DNA from: Alphaproteobacteria bacterium
GTDB lineage: Bacteria; Pseudomonadota; Alphaproteobacteria; Sphingomonadales; Sphingomonadaceae
Assembly: GCA_030426245.1 (NCBI GenBank)
Contig: JAUHYZ010000014.1
Coordinates: 1 to 55,058 of the forward strand
Direction of reading: 5' to 3'
Length of the DNA: 55,058 bases
This document shows, piece by piece, positions 42,177 to 51,125 of this stretch. Made by a program: the position numbers and the translations under genes. The notes beneath the pieces are model-generated. The model saw only the letters and a list, made by a program, of their open reading frames with translations, searched no databases and was not told the origin of the DNA. Position 1 is the stretch's first letter. The number at the start of each line of letters is the position of its first letter.

Positions 42177-42916
42177 GCGGCTACCGCCTCATAACCTTCT
42201 TCTTCGAGCTGATGCGCCAGCTCCGGCCCGCCGCTTTTCACGATCCGGCCCCTGGCCAGCACATGCACGAAATCGGGCTGCACAACGTCCAGCAGGCGCT
42301 GATAGTGGGTGATCAGCAGCACGGCTTTGTCCGGCGCGCGCATGATCGTATTGATCCCTTCGCCCACCACACGCAGCGCATCGATATCGAGCCCGCTATC
42401 GGTTTCGTCCAGTACCGCCAGGCGCGGATCGAGAATGCCCATCTGGACCATCTCGGCGCGTTTCTTCTCACCGCCGGAGAAGCCGACATTCACCGGGCGC
42501 TTGAGCATCTCCATGTCGAGCTTGAGCAACCCGGCCTTCTCTTTGGCGACCTTGAGGAATTCGCCGCCCGAGAAAGGCTCTTCCCCGCGCGCCTTGCGCT
42601 GGGCATTGAGCGCTTCGCGCAGAAACTGAACATTGGACACACCGGGAATCTCGACCGGATACTGGAATCCGAGGAACAGGCCGGCTGCCGCGCGTTCATG
42701 CGGTTCAAGCTCCAGCATATCCTGACCCAGAAATTCCACTGTGCCTTGCGTGATCTCATAGCCCGGGCGGCCGCCCAGCACATAGGCCAGCGTGGACTTG
42801 CCCGCGCCATTGGGGCCCATGATCGCATGGACTTCACCGGCACCCACCTCGAGCGAGAGGCCGTTCAGGATTTGCTTGCCGTCGACTTCGGCATGAAGGT
42901 TTTCTATTTTCAGCAT
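42173..42916 (-). CDS. sufC: Fe-S assembly ATPase SufC
   Basis: A 247-residue ABC-type ATPase that drives the SufBCD scaffold. Walker A GPNGAGKST (34-42), Q-loop FQYPVEIPGV, signature FSGGEKKRAEM, Walker B LAVLDETDSGLD and the switch His in LLITHYQRLL are all there. Cytosolic, with no membrane domain. The frame stays open upstream of ATG 42916, but that part is not family-like; a small separate frame lies there instead. Confidence 0.96.
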   Translation of the reverse strand: MLKIENLHAEVDGKQILNGLSLEVGAGEVHAIMGPNGAGKSTLAYVLGGRPGYEITQGTVEFLGQDMLELEPHERAAAGLFLGFQYPVEIPGVSNVQFLREALNAQRKARGEEPFSGGEFLKVAKEKAGLLKLDMEMLKRPVNVGFSGGEKKRAEMVQMGILDPRLAVLDETDSGLDIDALRVVGEGINTIMRAPDKAVLLITHYQRLLDVVQPDFVHVLARGRIVKSGGPELAHQLEEEGYEAVAA

Positions 42917-42923
42917 TGTCACG

Positions 42924-43049
42924 TTAGTTCGCTGCCCCAATAATCGGTTTTGGCCGTCCTTCCGGCTGCGCGGCACCGCCGCTGCTGCCGGAATTCCGAA
43001 CATTCAGGTCGTTCACAAAGGTCAGTGGGTTGGCCAGGCGCACAATCAC
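42924..43049 (-). CDS. Candidate 41-residue microprotein in the suf operon
   Basis: A short open frame starting at GTG 43049 and ending at a TAA 7 bp before sufC. Its start forms a GTGA overlap with the stop of the DUF559 gene, the same coupling used elsewhere in this operon. The peptide begins MIVRLANPLTFVNDL and ends in a Gly/Ser and Pro-rich tail. Third-position G+C is about two thirds, lower than neighbours. It may be a real small protein, a leader that couples translation, or chance. I do not recognise it. Confidence 0.35.
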   Translation of the reverse strand: MIVRLANPLTFVNDLNVRNSGSSGGAAQPEGRPKPIIGAAN

Positions 43050-43519
43050 ACCGCGTCCCCTTCGGCCGCGAAGCGAGGCTTCTCGAAAGGCTCGCTCAGC
43101 GCGGCCCGGATCGCTTCCACCACGCCGTCCACATCTTCGAAAATCTGCGCTTCGGAAAACCGCAGGACCCGAACGCCGACTTCCGTCAGCTTGCGGTCGC
43201 TCAGCGCGGCCAGCGTGGCTTGGCTGCCTTCGCCCGTGCCGCCGACTTCGACGACCAGCCAGCGCGACTTGCAGGCGAAATCCACGATCGTACTGCCCAT
43301 CACGACTTCGCGGTTGAAGGTAAATCCCAGCTGCTTGTCGGCCATCCGGCTCCACAGCAGCTTCTGCGCTTCGCTGGGCTCTCGCCGGTTGCTGCGCGCG
43401 CGCTCTTTCAGCGCAGCCGCCCGTTTGGGCGAGACGTTCCATGCCCGCGCGGCTTCGGCGGCACCGCGGCTTGTCTGCTGGTCAAGTGAGCCCAGGGATA
43501 GCGTCTTGCGCTCAGCCAT
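43046..43519 (-). CDS. DUF559 endonuclease-like domain protein
   Basis: A 157-residue protein inside the suf operon. The C-terminal 115 residues form the DUF559 domain, a very-short-patch-repair-like fold: SEAQKLLWSRMADKQLGFTF, then TIVDFACKSRWLVVEVGGTG with Asp and Glu in the usual nuclease positions, and VGVRVLRFSEAQIFED. The N-terminal 45 residues are basic and helical. In known cases, DUF559 proteins look like nucleases but have no proven role in Fe-S assembly. The ATG shares one base with the sufB stop (TGATG), so it is translated with the operon. Confidence 0.85.
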   Translation of the reverse strand: MAERKTLSLGSLDQQTSRGAAEAARAWNVSPKRAAALKERARSNRREPSEAQKLLWSRMADKQLGFTFNREVVMGSTIVDFACKSRWLVVEVGGTGEGSQATLAALSDRKLTEVGVRVLRFSEAQIFEDVDGVVEAIRAALSEPFEKPRFAAEGDAV

Positions 43520-45000
43520 CACCCAACACTCCCTTCCAGCGAGATGCCCAGCAGCTTCTGCGCCTCCACCGCGAATTCCATCGGCAATTGCTGCAGCACT
43601 TCCTTGGCGAAGCCGTTCACGATCAGCGCCACGGCCTCTTCGGCGTCCAGCCCGCGCTGCATGGCATAGAACAGCTGATCGTCGCTGATCTTGCTGGTGG
43701 TCGCTTCATGTTCGATCTGCGCACCGGGATTCTTAACCTCGATATAAGGCACGGTATGCGCGCCGCATGTGTCGCCCAGCAGCAAGCTGTCGCACTGCGT
43801 AAAGTTGCGCGCGCCTTCGGCATTCGCGGCTACGCGGACGAGCCCGCGATAGGTATTGCTCGACTTGCCTGCGCTGATCCCCTTGGAAATGATCGTGGAA
43901 CGGGTGTTCTTGCCCGCATGGATCATCTTGGTGCCCGTGTCGGCCTGCTGGAAGTTGTTGGTGACGGCCACCGAATAGAACTCGCCTACCGAATCGTCGC
44001 CATTGAGCACGCAGCTGGGATATTTCCAGGTGATCGCACTGCCGGTTTCCACCTGGGTCCAGCTGATCTTGGACTTCTTGCCCTGGCATAGCCCGCGCTT
44101 GGTGACGAAATTGTAGATTCCGCCCTTGCCCTCGCTGTCGCCGGGATACCAGTTCTGCACGGTCGAATACTTGATCTCCGCATCATCGAGCGCGACCAGT
44201 TCGACCACGGCAGCATGCAACTGGTTCTCGTCGCGCTGAGGCGCGGTGCAGCCTTCAAGGTAGGAGACATAGCTGCCCTTGTCCGCCACGATCAGCGTAC
44301 GCTCGAACTGGCCCGTATTCTCCGCATTGATACGGAAATAGGTCGAAAGCTCCATCGGGCACCGAACGCCTTCGGGAATGTAAACGAATGTCCCGTCCGA
44401 AAAGACCGCACAGTTGAGCGCAGCGAAGTAATTGTCGCGCTGGGGCACGACCTTGCCGAGCCATTGCTTCACAAGCTCCGGATACTCCCGGATTGCCTCG
44501 GAGATGGAGAGGAAAATGACGCCTGCCTTTTTCAGCTCTTCGCGGAAGGTGGTGGCAACCGAGACACTGTCAAACACGGCATCGACCGCGACCTTGCGTG
44601 CGCCCTCCACTCCGGCGAGGACTTTCTGTTCCTCGATCGGAATACCGAGCTTTTCGTAAACGCGCAGGATTTCCGGATCGACTTCGTCAAGCGAAGCGAT
44701 CGTCTCCTTGGCCTTGGGCGCGGCGTAGTAATAGGCATTCTGATAGTCGATTGGCGGGATCGACAGCTTGGCCCAGTCGGGTTCTGTCATCTCCAGCCAC
44801 GCGCGATAGGCCTTGAGCCGCCACTCCAGCATCCATTCCGGCTCTTCCTTCTTGACCGAAATGAAGCGAACGGTTTCTTCGCTGAGTCCCTTGGGTGCGA
44901 ATTCCTGCTCGATATCGGAATGGAAGCCCCATTCATAGGTTTCGAGCTTCTTGGCAGCATCACGAGCTTGCTGGTCGCGGAGGGTTGATTCGTCCGTCAT
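43519..45000 (-). CDS. sufB: Fe-S cluster assembly scaffold SufB
   Basis: A 493-residue core scaffold on which the nascent Fe-S cluster is built with SufC and SufD. The conserved stretch around [40 protein letters not shown] (with the cluster-assembly Cys) and [20 protein letters not shown] is intact, as is [15 protein letters not shown]. Length is standard. The ATG overlaps the regulator stop by ATGA; the upstream open frame runs through the regulator gene and is ignored. Confidence 0.97.
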   Translation of the reverse strand: MTDESTLRDQQARDAAKKLETYEWGFHSDIEQEFAPKGLSEETVRFISVKKEEPEWMLEWRLKAYRAWLEMTEPDWAKLSIPPIDYQNAYYYAAPKAKETIASLDEVDPEILRVYEKLGIPIEEQKVLAGVEGARKVAVDAVFDSVSVATTFREELKKAGVIFLSISEAIREYPELVKQWLGKVVPQRDNYFAALNCAVFSDGTFVYIPEGVRCPMELSTYFRINAENTGQFERTLIVADKGSYVSYLEGCTAPQRDENQLHAAVVELVALDDAEIKYSTVQNWYPGDSEGKGGIYNFVTKRGLCQGKKSKISWTQVETGSAITWKYPSCVLNGDDSVGEFYSVAVTNNFQQADTGTKMIHAGKNTRSTIISKGISAGKSSNTYRGLVRVAANAEGARNFTQCDSLLLGDTCGAHTVPYIEVKNPGAQIEHEATTSKISDDQLFYAMQRGLDAEEAVALIVNGFAKEVLQQLPMEFAVEAQKLLGISLEGSVG

Positions 45001-45458
45001 GCGGCTGTCTCCTCCATGGCATCTGAGTTTACAAATCGGGTGAGCGGTACATCGGCCAACGCTCCGCGCATCGCGGCGTTGACCGCGCCCCAATGCGGGC
45101 GGGCGGAACAGCACGCCTCCAGTGCGCAATCCTGTTTGCCGTGTTCGACACAGGACGTCAGAGCTATCGGCCCTTCGACCGCTTCCACTATATCGGCCAG
45201 GCTGATCGCCGCCGCCGGCCGCGCCAATTGCAGGCCGCCACCGGCCCCGCGTACGGAGCGGAGCAGGCCGGCAGAAGTCAGCATGCTGACAAGCTTCTGC
45301 ACGGTCGGCACAGGCAGGCCGGTTTCATCGGCAAGCCGCCCCGCGGAAATGCGCGTACGCTTCTTGCCTGCCGCATCGACATACGACGCGGAGCCGCAAT
45401 GGCGCGCGGCGGCGCTCATCGTGACAACTGCATAATCGGCCATGCTGGAAAGGCGCAT
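44997..45458 (-). CDS. Rrf2 family regulator of the suf operon
   Basis: A 153-residue winged-helix repressor of the SUF-type Rrf2 class. The DNA-binding domain spans about 1-80 ([20 protein letters not shown]). Cys103, Cys111 and Cys116 or Cys117 can hold a Fe-S cluster, so the protein should sense cluster supply and shut the operon when it is full. The ATG follows AGGAGAA. It leads the operon and overlaps sufB by 4 bp. A weak promoter (TTGCAA then TAGATG, 16 apart) and the imperfect palindrome TGGA-N9-TCCA lie 20-70 bp upstream and are the best places for autoregulation. Confidence 0.93.
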   Translation of the reverse strand: MRLSSMADYAVVTMSAAARHCGSASYVDAAGKKRTRISAGRLADETGLPVPTVQKLVSMLTSAGLLRSVRGAGGGLQLARPAAAISLADIVEAVEGPIALTSCVEHGKQDCALEACCSARPHWGAVNAAMRGALADVPLTRFVNSDAMEETAA

Positions 45459-45589
45459 TGCCCGGTTCTCCTAATTGGAGTGATTCGTTCCACTTTCCAT
45501 CTAGGCATGGCGCGCTGCATTGCAACAGGGAATTGCCGCATTCGCGGAACGGGCGAGCGCAAAGCGCTTGGTTGCTTGCCAACGACAAG

Positions 45590-45624
45590 AAAAAAGGGCG
45601 GCTACCTGAAAAGGTAACCGCCCT
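45590..45624 (-). terminator. Strong intrinsic terminator on the minus strand
   Basis: Stem of 7 plus 4 base pairs with one mismatch (AGGGCGG 45595-45601 with CCGCCCT 45618-45624; TACC with GGTA), 6-base loop, then six T residues when read on the minus strand. On the plus strand no T run follows. It must stop a leftward transcript that begins in the 45640-45820 gap. Confidence 0.8.
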
Positions 45625-45697
45625 ATAGGTGAGAACTCGAAAGCATTGCTGCATCGAGCCCTTCGGGTCGCAAAGGTCCTCTAGGCGGGATAGACGC
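45590..45697 (-). ncRNA. Candidate small RNA upstream of the suf operon
   Basis: On the minus strand, TTGCCA (45728-45733) and TACAAT (45704-45709), 18 apart, form a plausible promoter with start near 45697. The predicted transcript of about 105 bases contains a hairpin of CTCGA and TCGAG arms and a CCC-GAA-GGG loop. It ends in a strong terminator. No protein frame of interest is present. The next gene in that direction is the suf regulator 130 bp on, so it is either a free small RNA or an attenuated leader of the suf operon. Confidence 0.42.
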
Positions 45698-45820
45698 CAA
45701 GAAATTGTACAAAGGCGACAGCTCGCGTGGCAATTTGGATACACTCCGAAAATGAATTGCGAATAATTTGCAATTCCAGGCCATCGACACTTCCCGGCCG
45801 CTTTGCCATAGCCAAGCGCA

Positions 45821-46864
45821 ATGCTGTTTCGCCTGATCCGGCCTGCCTTGTTCGCACTCGACCCCGAATCGGCGCATAAGCTGGCGATTCGCGCGCTGAA
45901 ACTCATGCCCGGAAGGCACGCACTGCCGGCGGGCGGCCCCCTGACAACGACAATCGCAGGAATCGCCTTTCCCAATCCGCTGGGCATGGCAGCCGGTTTC
46001 GACAAGGATGGCGAAGTCCCCGACGCTTTGCTGGCGCTGGGCTTCGGCTTTGCCGAGGTCGGTTCGATCACCCCCCTGCCCCAGCCGGGCAATCCCAAAC
46101 CCCGCCTGTTCCGCCTCACCGAAGATCGCGCGGTGATCAACCGTATGGGATTCAACAATAAAGGCGGAGCCGATGGCGCCGCGCGCCTGGCGCAGCGGCA
46201 GGATCGCGGCGGCGTGGTGGGCATCAATATCGGCGCCAACAAGGATTCGCCCGACCGGATCGCCGATTATGCAGTGATGGCGCGCATCATGGCGCCGCTT
46301 GCAAGCTATCTCGCCGTCAATGTCTCCAGCCCCAACACACCCGGCCTTCGAGCTCTGCAGGACGAAGCCGCGCTCACCGAATTGCTGGAGGCAGTGAAAG
46401 ACGGCGCCAGCGAGGCATGTCACGGCAAGCCCCCGCCGATATTTCTCAAGGTCGCCCCCGATCTGGAGCCGGCGGATGTGGATGCCATCGCGCGGATCGC
46501 CGCCGACAAATCGCTTGGCGCCCTTATCGTTTCCAACACCACCATCTCGCGCCCTCCTCTCGCGTCTGCTCATGCAGGCGAAGCGGGGGGCCTGTCGGGC
46601 GCGCCCCTGCGGGATCTCGCGCATCAGCGCCTGAAGGATTTCCGCCGTGCAACAGGCGGCGCGATTCCCCTGATCGGTGTGGGCGGAATAACCACTGCCG
46701 AGGATGCCTGGGCGCGGATCAAGGCAGGGGCCAGCCTGGTCCAGCTTTATTCGGCGATGGTCTATGAAGGTCCCGGGATTGCCAGGACAATCAAGCGCGG
46801 ACTGGAAAGACTTATGCAGCAGGAAGGATATAGCTGCATTGCCGATGCCGTCGGGAAGGAATAG
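45821..46864 (+). CDS. pyrD: Dihydroorotate dehydrogenase (quinone)
   Basis: A 347-residue class 2 enzyme of pyrimidine synthesis. It oxidises dihydroorotate to orotate with FMN and passes electrons to ubiquinone. The N-terminal helices that bind the membrane (LFRLIRPALFALDPESAHKL) are present. NPLGMAAGFDKDGE, NRMGFNNKG, NVSSPNTPGLR (with the class 2 Ser in this region) and VGVGGITTAEDAW are typical. It ends 10 bp before the gamma-glutamyltransferase gene. Confidence 0.95.
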   Translation: MLFRLIRPALFALDPESAHKLAIRALKLMPGRHALPAGGPLTTTIAGIAFPNPLGMAAGFDKDGEVPDALLALGFGFAEVGSITPLPQPGNPKPRLFRLTEDRAVINRMGFNNKGGADGAARLAQRQDRGGVVGINIGANKDSPDRIADYAVMARIMAPLASYLAVNVSSPNTPGLRALQDEAALTELLEAVKDGASEACHGKPPPIFLKVAPDLEPADVDAIARIAADKSLGALIVSNTTISRPPLASAHAGEAGGLSGAPLRDLAHQRLKDFRRATGGAIPLIGVGGITTAEDAWARIKAGASLVQLYSAMVYEGPGIARTIKRGLERLMQQEGYSCIADAVGKE

Positions 46865-46874
46865 CAGTTTGCCC

Positions 46875-48620
46875 ATGCTCCAACGCTTCCTGACCGTCAG
46901 CCTGGTGCCTCTCCTGATCGGGGCGTGCACCGCGGAAACCCAAAACGATGTGTCCTCTCTCCCGGCCCCGCCGGAAGTGCAGGCCGCCGCTACCCCTGAA
47001 AGGGGCATTGTCAGCGCTGCCGATCCGCGCGCGGCAGAGGCGGGCGTGGAGATGCTGCGCGCAGGCGGAAGCGCGAGCGACGCCGCCATCGCGACCATGC
47101 TGGCCCTGACGGTGGTGGAACCCCAAAGCTCGGGGATCGGCGGCGGCGGTTTCTATGTTCGCGCCGCGGCAGACGGCCAGGTTGAAACCGTCGATGGGCG
47201 TGAAACGGCGCCAGCGGCGGCCACGCCCGAATGGTTCCTGGATGAAGACGGCAAGCCACGCGGCTTCATGGAAGCGGTGCTGAGCGGCCTCAGCGTCGGC
47301 GTACCGGGCAATCTGCGCCTGGCGCAGGACGTCCATACCCGGCATGGCAAACTCCCCTGGGCCGAACTGTTCCGGCCTGCGATCGCGCTCGCCCGCGACG
47401 GATTCGAAATCAGCGAACGCTTTCACGAATTCCTCTCCAGGCAAAGCCATCGGGCAGCGGCATCGGATGAAGGCAAAGCGCTGTTCTACGGGGCTGACGG
47501 CGAGCCGTTGCCGGTGGGAACGCGCATCAGGAATCCGGGGCTGGCAGCCACATTGGAGATGATTGCCCAGCAAGGACCCGATGCCTTCTACAGCGGCATC
47601 AATGCAGAGGAGATCGCAGCGCGTACCGCCGCGGCGACACCGCATCCCGCCGGAATAACCGCCGCCGATATTGCAGGTTATCGGGCCGAGCAGCGCGATG
47701 CGGTATGCGGCATCTACCGTGTGTGGCGCATTTGCGGGATGGGCCCGCCCTCTTCGGGCGCGACGACCGTATTCGCGATCCTCAAGCAGCTCGAACGCTT
47801 CGACATGGCAGCCCTGGGCAAGGATTCACCCACGGCATGGCATCTCTTCGCCGAATCGCAACGCCTCGCCTATGCCGACCGTGAGCTTTACCTGGGCGAT
47901 TCCGATTTCGTATCCGTTCCGGTCGCCGGACTGGTCGACGCTACCTATCTGACCCGCCGCTCCCAGGCGATTTCTCCCGATTCGACGATGGCGGACGTGG
48001 CCGCCGGCTCGCCGCCCGGCGCCATACCGCCCATTGCCCTGGCCGATGGAGACGAACCGGAAGAGCACGGCACATCGCATTTCGTTACGCTGGACCAGTG
48101 GGGCAATGCCGTCAGCTATACCTCCACCATCGAAGGGTCCTTCGGCTCTGGCATCATGGTTGGCGGCTATTATCTCAATAACGAGCTTACCGATTTCAGC
48201 TTCTCGCCGGTGAAGGACGGCAAGCCGGTGGCCAACCGTGTGCAGGGCGGGAAACGCCCGCGCAGCTCAATGGCGCCCACCGTGGTCTATGACGCCGATG
48301 GAAAGCTGGTCATGGCAGTGGGTGCTGCGGGCGGCGCAACGATCCCTGTGCAGGTCGCCAGAACTTTGATCGGCGTGCTTGACTGGGGCCTACCTGCCCG
48401 CGAAGCCATCGCCTTGCCGCTGCTTTATTCGCCCGGCGATGCCCTATTCGTCGAAGAAGGCTCTTCGCTGGAGGAAATGATCCCCGCCCTCAGCGCGCTG
48501 GGCCATTCGCAGATCATTTCCCGACGTCTGCCGCTAAAGACCAATGCGCTGCTGCGCACCGAGCAAGGCTGGGTCGGCGCAGCCGATCCGCGCAGCGAAG
48601 GCGTGGCGATTACCCAATAG
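46875..48620 (+). CDS. ggt: Gamma-glutamyltransferase, lipoprotein
   Basis: A 581-residue exported Ntn-hydrolase that cleaves the gamma-glutamyl bond of glutathione. It has a lipoprotein signal with lipobox IGAC (Cys18). The proenzyme cuts itself before the catalytic Thr400 in EEHGTSHFV; the small subunit then starts there. GGGGFYVRAA, ETAPAAA, GNAVSYTSTIEGSFGSG and the GKRPRSSMAPT segment are typical. The mature enzyme should be on the periplasmic side of a membrane. ATG 46875 is chosen for the signal; an upstream TTG at 46869 is possible. Same strand as pyrD and probably read with it. Confidence 0.92.
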   Translation: MLQRFLTVSLVPLLIGACTAETQNDVSSLPAPPEVQAAATPERGIVSAADPRAAEAGVEMLRAGGSASDAAIATMLALTVVEPQSSGIGGGGFYVRAAADGQVETVDGRETAPAAATPEWFLDEDGKPRGFMEAVLSGLSVGVPGNLRLAQDVHTRHGKLPWAELFRPAIALARDGFEISERFHEFLSRQSHRAAASDEGKALFYGADGEPLPVGTRIRNPGLAATLEMIAQQGPDAFYSGINAEEIAARTAAATPHPAGITAADIAGYRAEQRDAVCGIYRVWRICGMGPPSSGATTVFAILKQLERFDMAALGKDSPTAWHLFAESQRLAYADRELYLGDSDFVSVPVAGLVDATYLTRRSQAISPDSTMADVAAGSPPGAIPPIALADGDEPEEHGTSHFVTLDQWGNAVSYTSTIEGSFGSGIMVGGYYLNNELTDFSFSPVKDGKPVANRVQGGKRPRSSMAPTVVYDADGKLVMAVGAAGGATIPVQVARTLIGVLDWGLPAREAIALPLLYSPGDALFVEEGSSLEEMIPALSALGHSQIISRRLPLKTNALLRTEQGWVGAADPRSEGVAITQ

Positions 48621-48727
48621 ACGCGAGGCTGCGCTTTCCGCTACGCCTTCGCACGAATAGGGCTCTTGTGCTGCCATGGCAGCCGGGAGATAAGGCGAGC
48701 TGATTGAGAGGGTAAGCGGGCCGGACG

Positions 48728-50554
48728 ATGGAACTTACCGATTTCGCGTCGGAACAGAATCTTGTCGGCCTGTTTCTGCACCGTGCAGACGAGCTGAACG
48801 AAAAGCCGTTCCTGTGGGCCAAGCGCGATAATGCCTGGCAATCGCTGAGCTGGCGTGAAGTGGCACGGCAGGTTTGCGTTCTGGCCGAAAATCTGCGTGC
48901 GCTGGGCCTCAATGAAGGGGACAGGGTTGCGCTGGTTTCGGAGAACCGGCCCGAATGGTGCATTGCGGATCTGGCGATCATGGCGGCGGGCTGCGTAACT
49001 GTGCCGGCCTACACGACCAATACCGAACGCGACCATCTGCATATCCTGGACAATTCCGGGGCACGGGCGGTGATCGTTTCGACCGAGAAGCTGGCCGCAC
49101 CGCTCATTCCCGCCATCATCCGTTCCGGGCTGGCAGACCATGTGATCGGCATCGAGGACCTGCACCGCCATCAATCCGGCTCTTTCGATTACGACAGCTG
49201 GGCCGAGATGACCGCGGGAGACGATGCATCCGCGCGCGAGGCGGTGGAGCGGCGCATTGCCGGTATCGGCCGGGAGAAGATGGCCTGCATCATCTATACC
49301 AGCGGAACCGGCGGCGCCCCGCGCGGCGTAATGCTCTCACACGGGGCGCTGCTCAGCAATGTCGAAGGCGCGGCCTATGCCATTGTGGAGGATTTCGGCT
49401 GGGGCGAGGAAGTGTTCCTCTCCTTCCTTCCGCTGTCGCATGCCTATGAGCATACTGGCGGGCAACTCCTGCCGATCGGCCTGGGTGCGGAAATCTATTA
49501 CGCCGAAGGGCTCGACAAGCTTTCAAGCAATATCGAGGAAGTGCGCCCCACGATCATGGTCGTGGTTCCGCGCCTGTTCGAAGTGCTGCGGACCCGGATC
49601 ATGAAGCAGGTCCAGAAACAGGGCCGTTTCGCAAATTTCCTGATGGACCAGGCTTTGGCGATCGGCGAGCGGGCATCGGGCGGCGGCAAGCGGCTGCGTG
49701 ACATCCCGATGAACTTGCTGCTGGAGAAGACCTTGCGCCCGAAGATACGCACCCGTTTCGGCGGTCGTGTCAAAGCGCTGGTTTCAGGCGGTGCACCGCT
49801 CAATCCCGAAGTCGGGACCTTTTTCGAGACTATGGGGCTGACCATGCTGCAAGGCTATGGCCAGACCGAAGCGGCTCCGGTGATCAGCTGCAACCGGCCG
49901 AAGGCGGGGCTGAAGATGGACACGGTCGGCCCGCCGCTGAAGGACGTCGAAGTCAGGATCGCCGAAGACGGTGAAATCCTGGTGCGCGGCGAATGCGTGA
50001 TGGACGGCTATTGGCGCAACGAATCGGAAACCGCCCGCGCCCTTCAACCCGACCCAGCGGATCCGCAAGGCGGCACCTGGCTGCATACGGGGGATATCGG
50101 CCATCTCGACGAGAAAGGCCGGCTCGTGATTACGGACCGCAAAAAGGACATGATCGTCAGCGACAAGGGCGACAATATCGCCCCGCAAAAGATCGAGGGT
50201 ATGCTGACGCTCCAGCCCGAGATCGCCCAGGCGATGGTGGCCGGAGACAAGCGTCCATATATCGTCGGCCTGATTGTCCCCGACGCCGAGTGGGCCGTCG
50301 AATGGGCGCGCGCGAATGACGAAAAGTTCGACATGGCCGAATTGCAGTCTCTGCCCGCATTCGTAAGCGCGATCCGCTCTGCGCTCGATCGTGTAAATCA
50401 GGACCTCTCCGTGGTCGAAAAGGTGCGCAAATTCGCCTTTGCGGACGAAGCTTTCACAATCGAGAACGGTGAAATGACGCCGAGCCTGAAAATCCGCCGC
50501 CATATGATCAGGGCGCGTTACAGCGACAGGATCGACGCTCTCTACAAATCCTGA
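48728..50554 (+). CDS. Long-chain fatty-acid-CoA ligase (AMP-forming)
   Basis: A 608-residue adenylating enzyme that makes acyl-CoA from a fatty acid, ATP and CoA. Motifs: IIYTSGTGGAPRGVMLSH (ATP loop), FLPLSHAYEH, LQGYGQTEAAPVISC, and WLHTGDIGHLDEKGRLVIT with DRKKDMIVSDKGDNIAPQK near the end. It looks like the FadD15 type with a cytosolic or peripheral place. 107 bp separate it from the gamma-glutamyltransferase gene. Confidence 0.93.
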   Translation: MELTDFASEQNLVGLFLHRADELNEKPFLWAKRDNAWQSLSWREVARQVCVLAENLRALGLNEGDRVALVSENRPEWCIADLAIMAAGCVTVPAYTTNTERDHLHILDNSGARAVIVSTEKLAAPLIPAIIRSGLADHVIGIEDLHRHQSGSFDYDSWAEMTAGDDASAREAVERRIAGIGREKMACIIYTSGTGGAPRGVMLSHGALLSNVEGAAYAIVEDFGWGEEVFLSFLPLSHAYEHTGGQLLPIGLGAEIYYAEGLDKLSSNIEEVRPTIMVVVPRLFEVLRTRIMKQVQKQGRFANFLMDQALAIGERASGGGKRLRDIPMNLLLEKTLRPKIRTRFGGRVKALVSGGAPLNPEVGTFFETMGLTMLQGYGQTEAAPVISCNRPKAGLKMDTVGPPLKDVEVRIAEDGEILVRGECVMDGYWRNESETARALQPDPADPQGGTWLHTGDIGHLDEKGRLVITDRKKDMIVSDKGDNIAPQKIEGMLTLQPEIAQAMVAGDKRPYIVGLIVPDAEWAVEWARANDEKFDMAELQSLPAFVSAIRSALDRVNQDLSVVEKVRKFAFADEAFTIENGEMTPSLKIRRHMIRARYSDRIDALYKS

Positions 50555-50566
50555 GAGTCCGGCTTG

Positions 50567-51109
50567 CTAAAGAGCCTGGGTCTTTCTGGGCTTCTTGCTG
50601 CCGCTGTCGAAGCCTCCACCAAGTTCCTGGCACATGCAGCCCAGCTGCTGGTTCAGCATGGTGAAGGAATGGTCGAGCTCCTGCAGGAAACTCTCGGCCT
50701 CTTCGCGGCTGACGGTCCACCGCCCGCGCACAACGCGGCCGGAACGATAGGAAGCCAGATCAAACATGGCGAACCAGTTGCCGCTGCGATCGACGGTTTC
50801 AGTCGCCACGCCGCTGGCCAGCAATTCGCAGCGCGATTCGAGCGACTGCCATTGGGAAAGCACGGCATCGGCATCTTCAGCCTGTGTTTCGCCCGTCATC
50901 AGGTCTGCCAGGCGCATGGCTTCCACGGTTCGGTGCTGCGCCTTGTCCAGGAGACGGACGCGCTTGCCGGAGGCGCGGGCCAGTTCCAGCAGACGGCCGA
51001 TCAGCGCCTGGCCTTTCGCGCAGATAGACAGGCATTCGCCCCGCCATGCTTCCACTTCGGCATGGGCGATTTCGTGAACCGAAACCTGCTCAAATCCATC
51101 TGCACTCAT
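50567..51109 (-). CDS. Hypothetical protein, first of a leftward pair
   Basis: A 180-residue cytosolic, mainly helical protein that I do not recognise. It has a Cys near the start (GECLSICAKG), a middle rich in charged helices, and a C-terminal WFAMFDLASYRSG/GRWTVSREEAESFLQEL pattern, ending in a basic tail. The second gene of the pair, also unknown, starts upstream and ends 16 bp before it. The last bases run close to the acyl-CoA ligase stop (12 bp). Confidence 0.6.
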   Translation of the reverse strand: MSADGFEQVSVHEIAHAEVEAWRGECLSICAKGQALIGRLLELARASGKRVRLLDKAQHRTVEAMRLADLMTGETQAEDADAVLSQWQSLESRCELLASGVATETVDRSGNWFAMFDLASYRSGRVVRGRWTVSREEAESFLQELDHSFTMLNQQLGCMCQELGGGFDSGSKKPRKTQAL

Positions 51110-51125
51110 AAATCGGGGATCCTGC

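Noticed and set aside
43046..43519. The DUF559 protein as an island-type or phage gene
   Set aside because: Codon use and the TGATG coupling to sufB fit the operon, with no repeats or mobile genes nearby.
45590..45697. The small-RNA candidate as SRP RNA or tmRNA
   Set aside because: The conserved SRP apical loop (GGAA/AGCA-type) is missing, and the length and features do not fit tmRNA.
45623..47098. Long minus-strand open frame antisense to pyrD and the gamma-glutamyltransferase start
   Set aside because: The same shadow effect; the plus-strand genes are certain, and the frame also runs over the terminator-containing gap.
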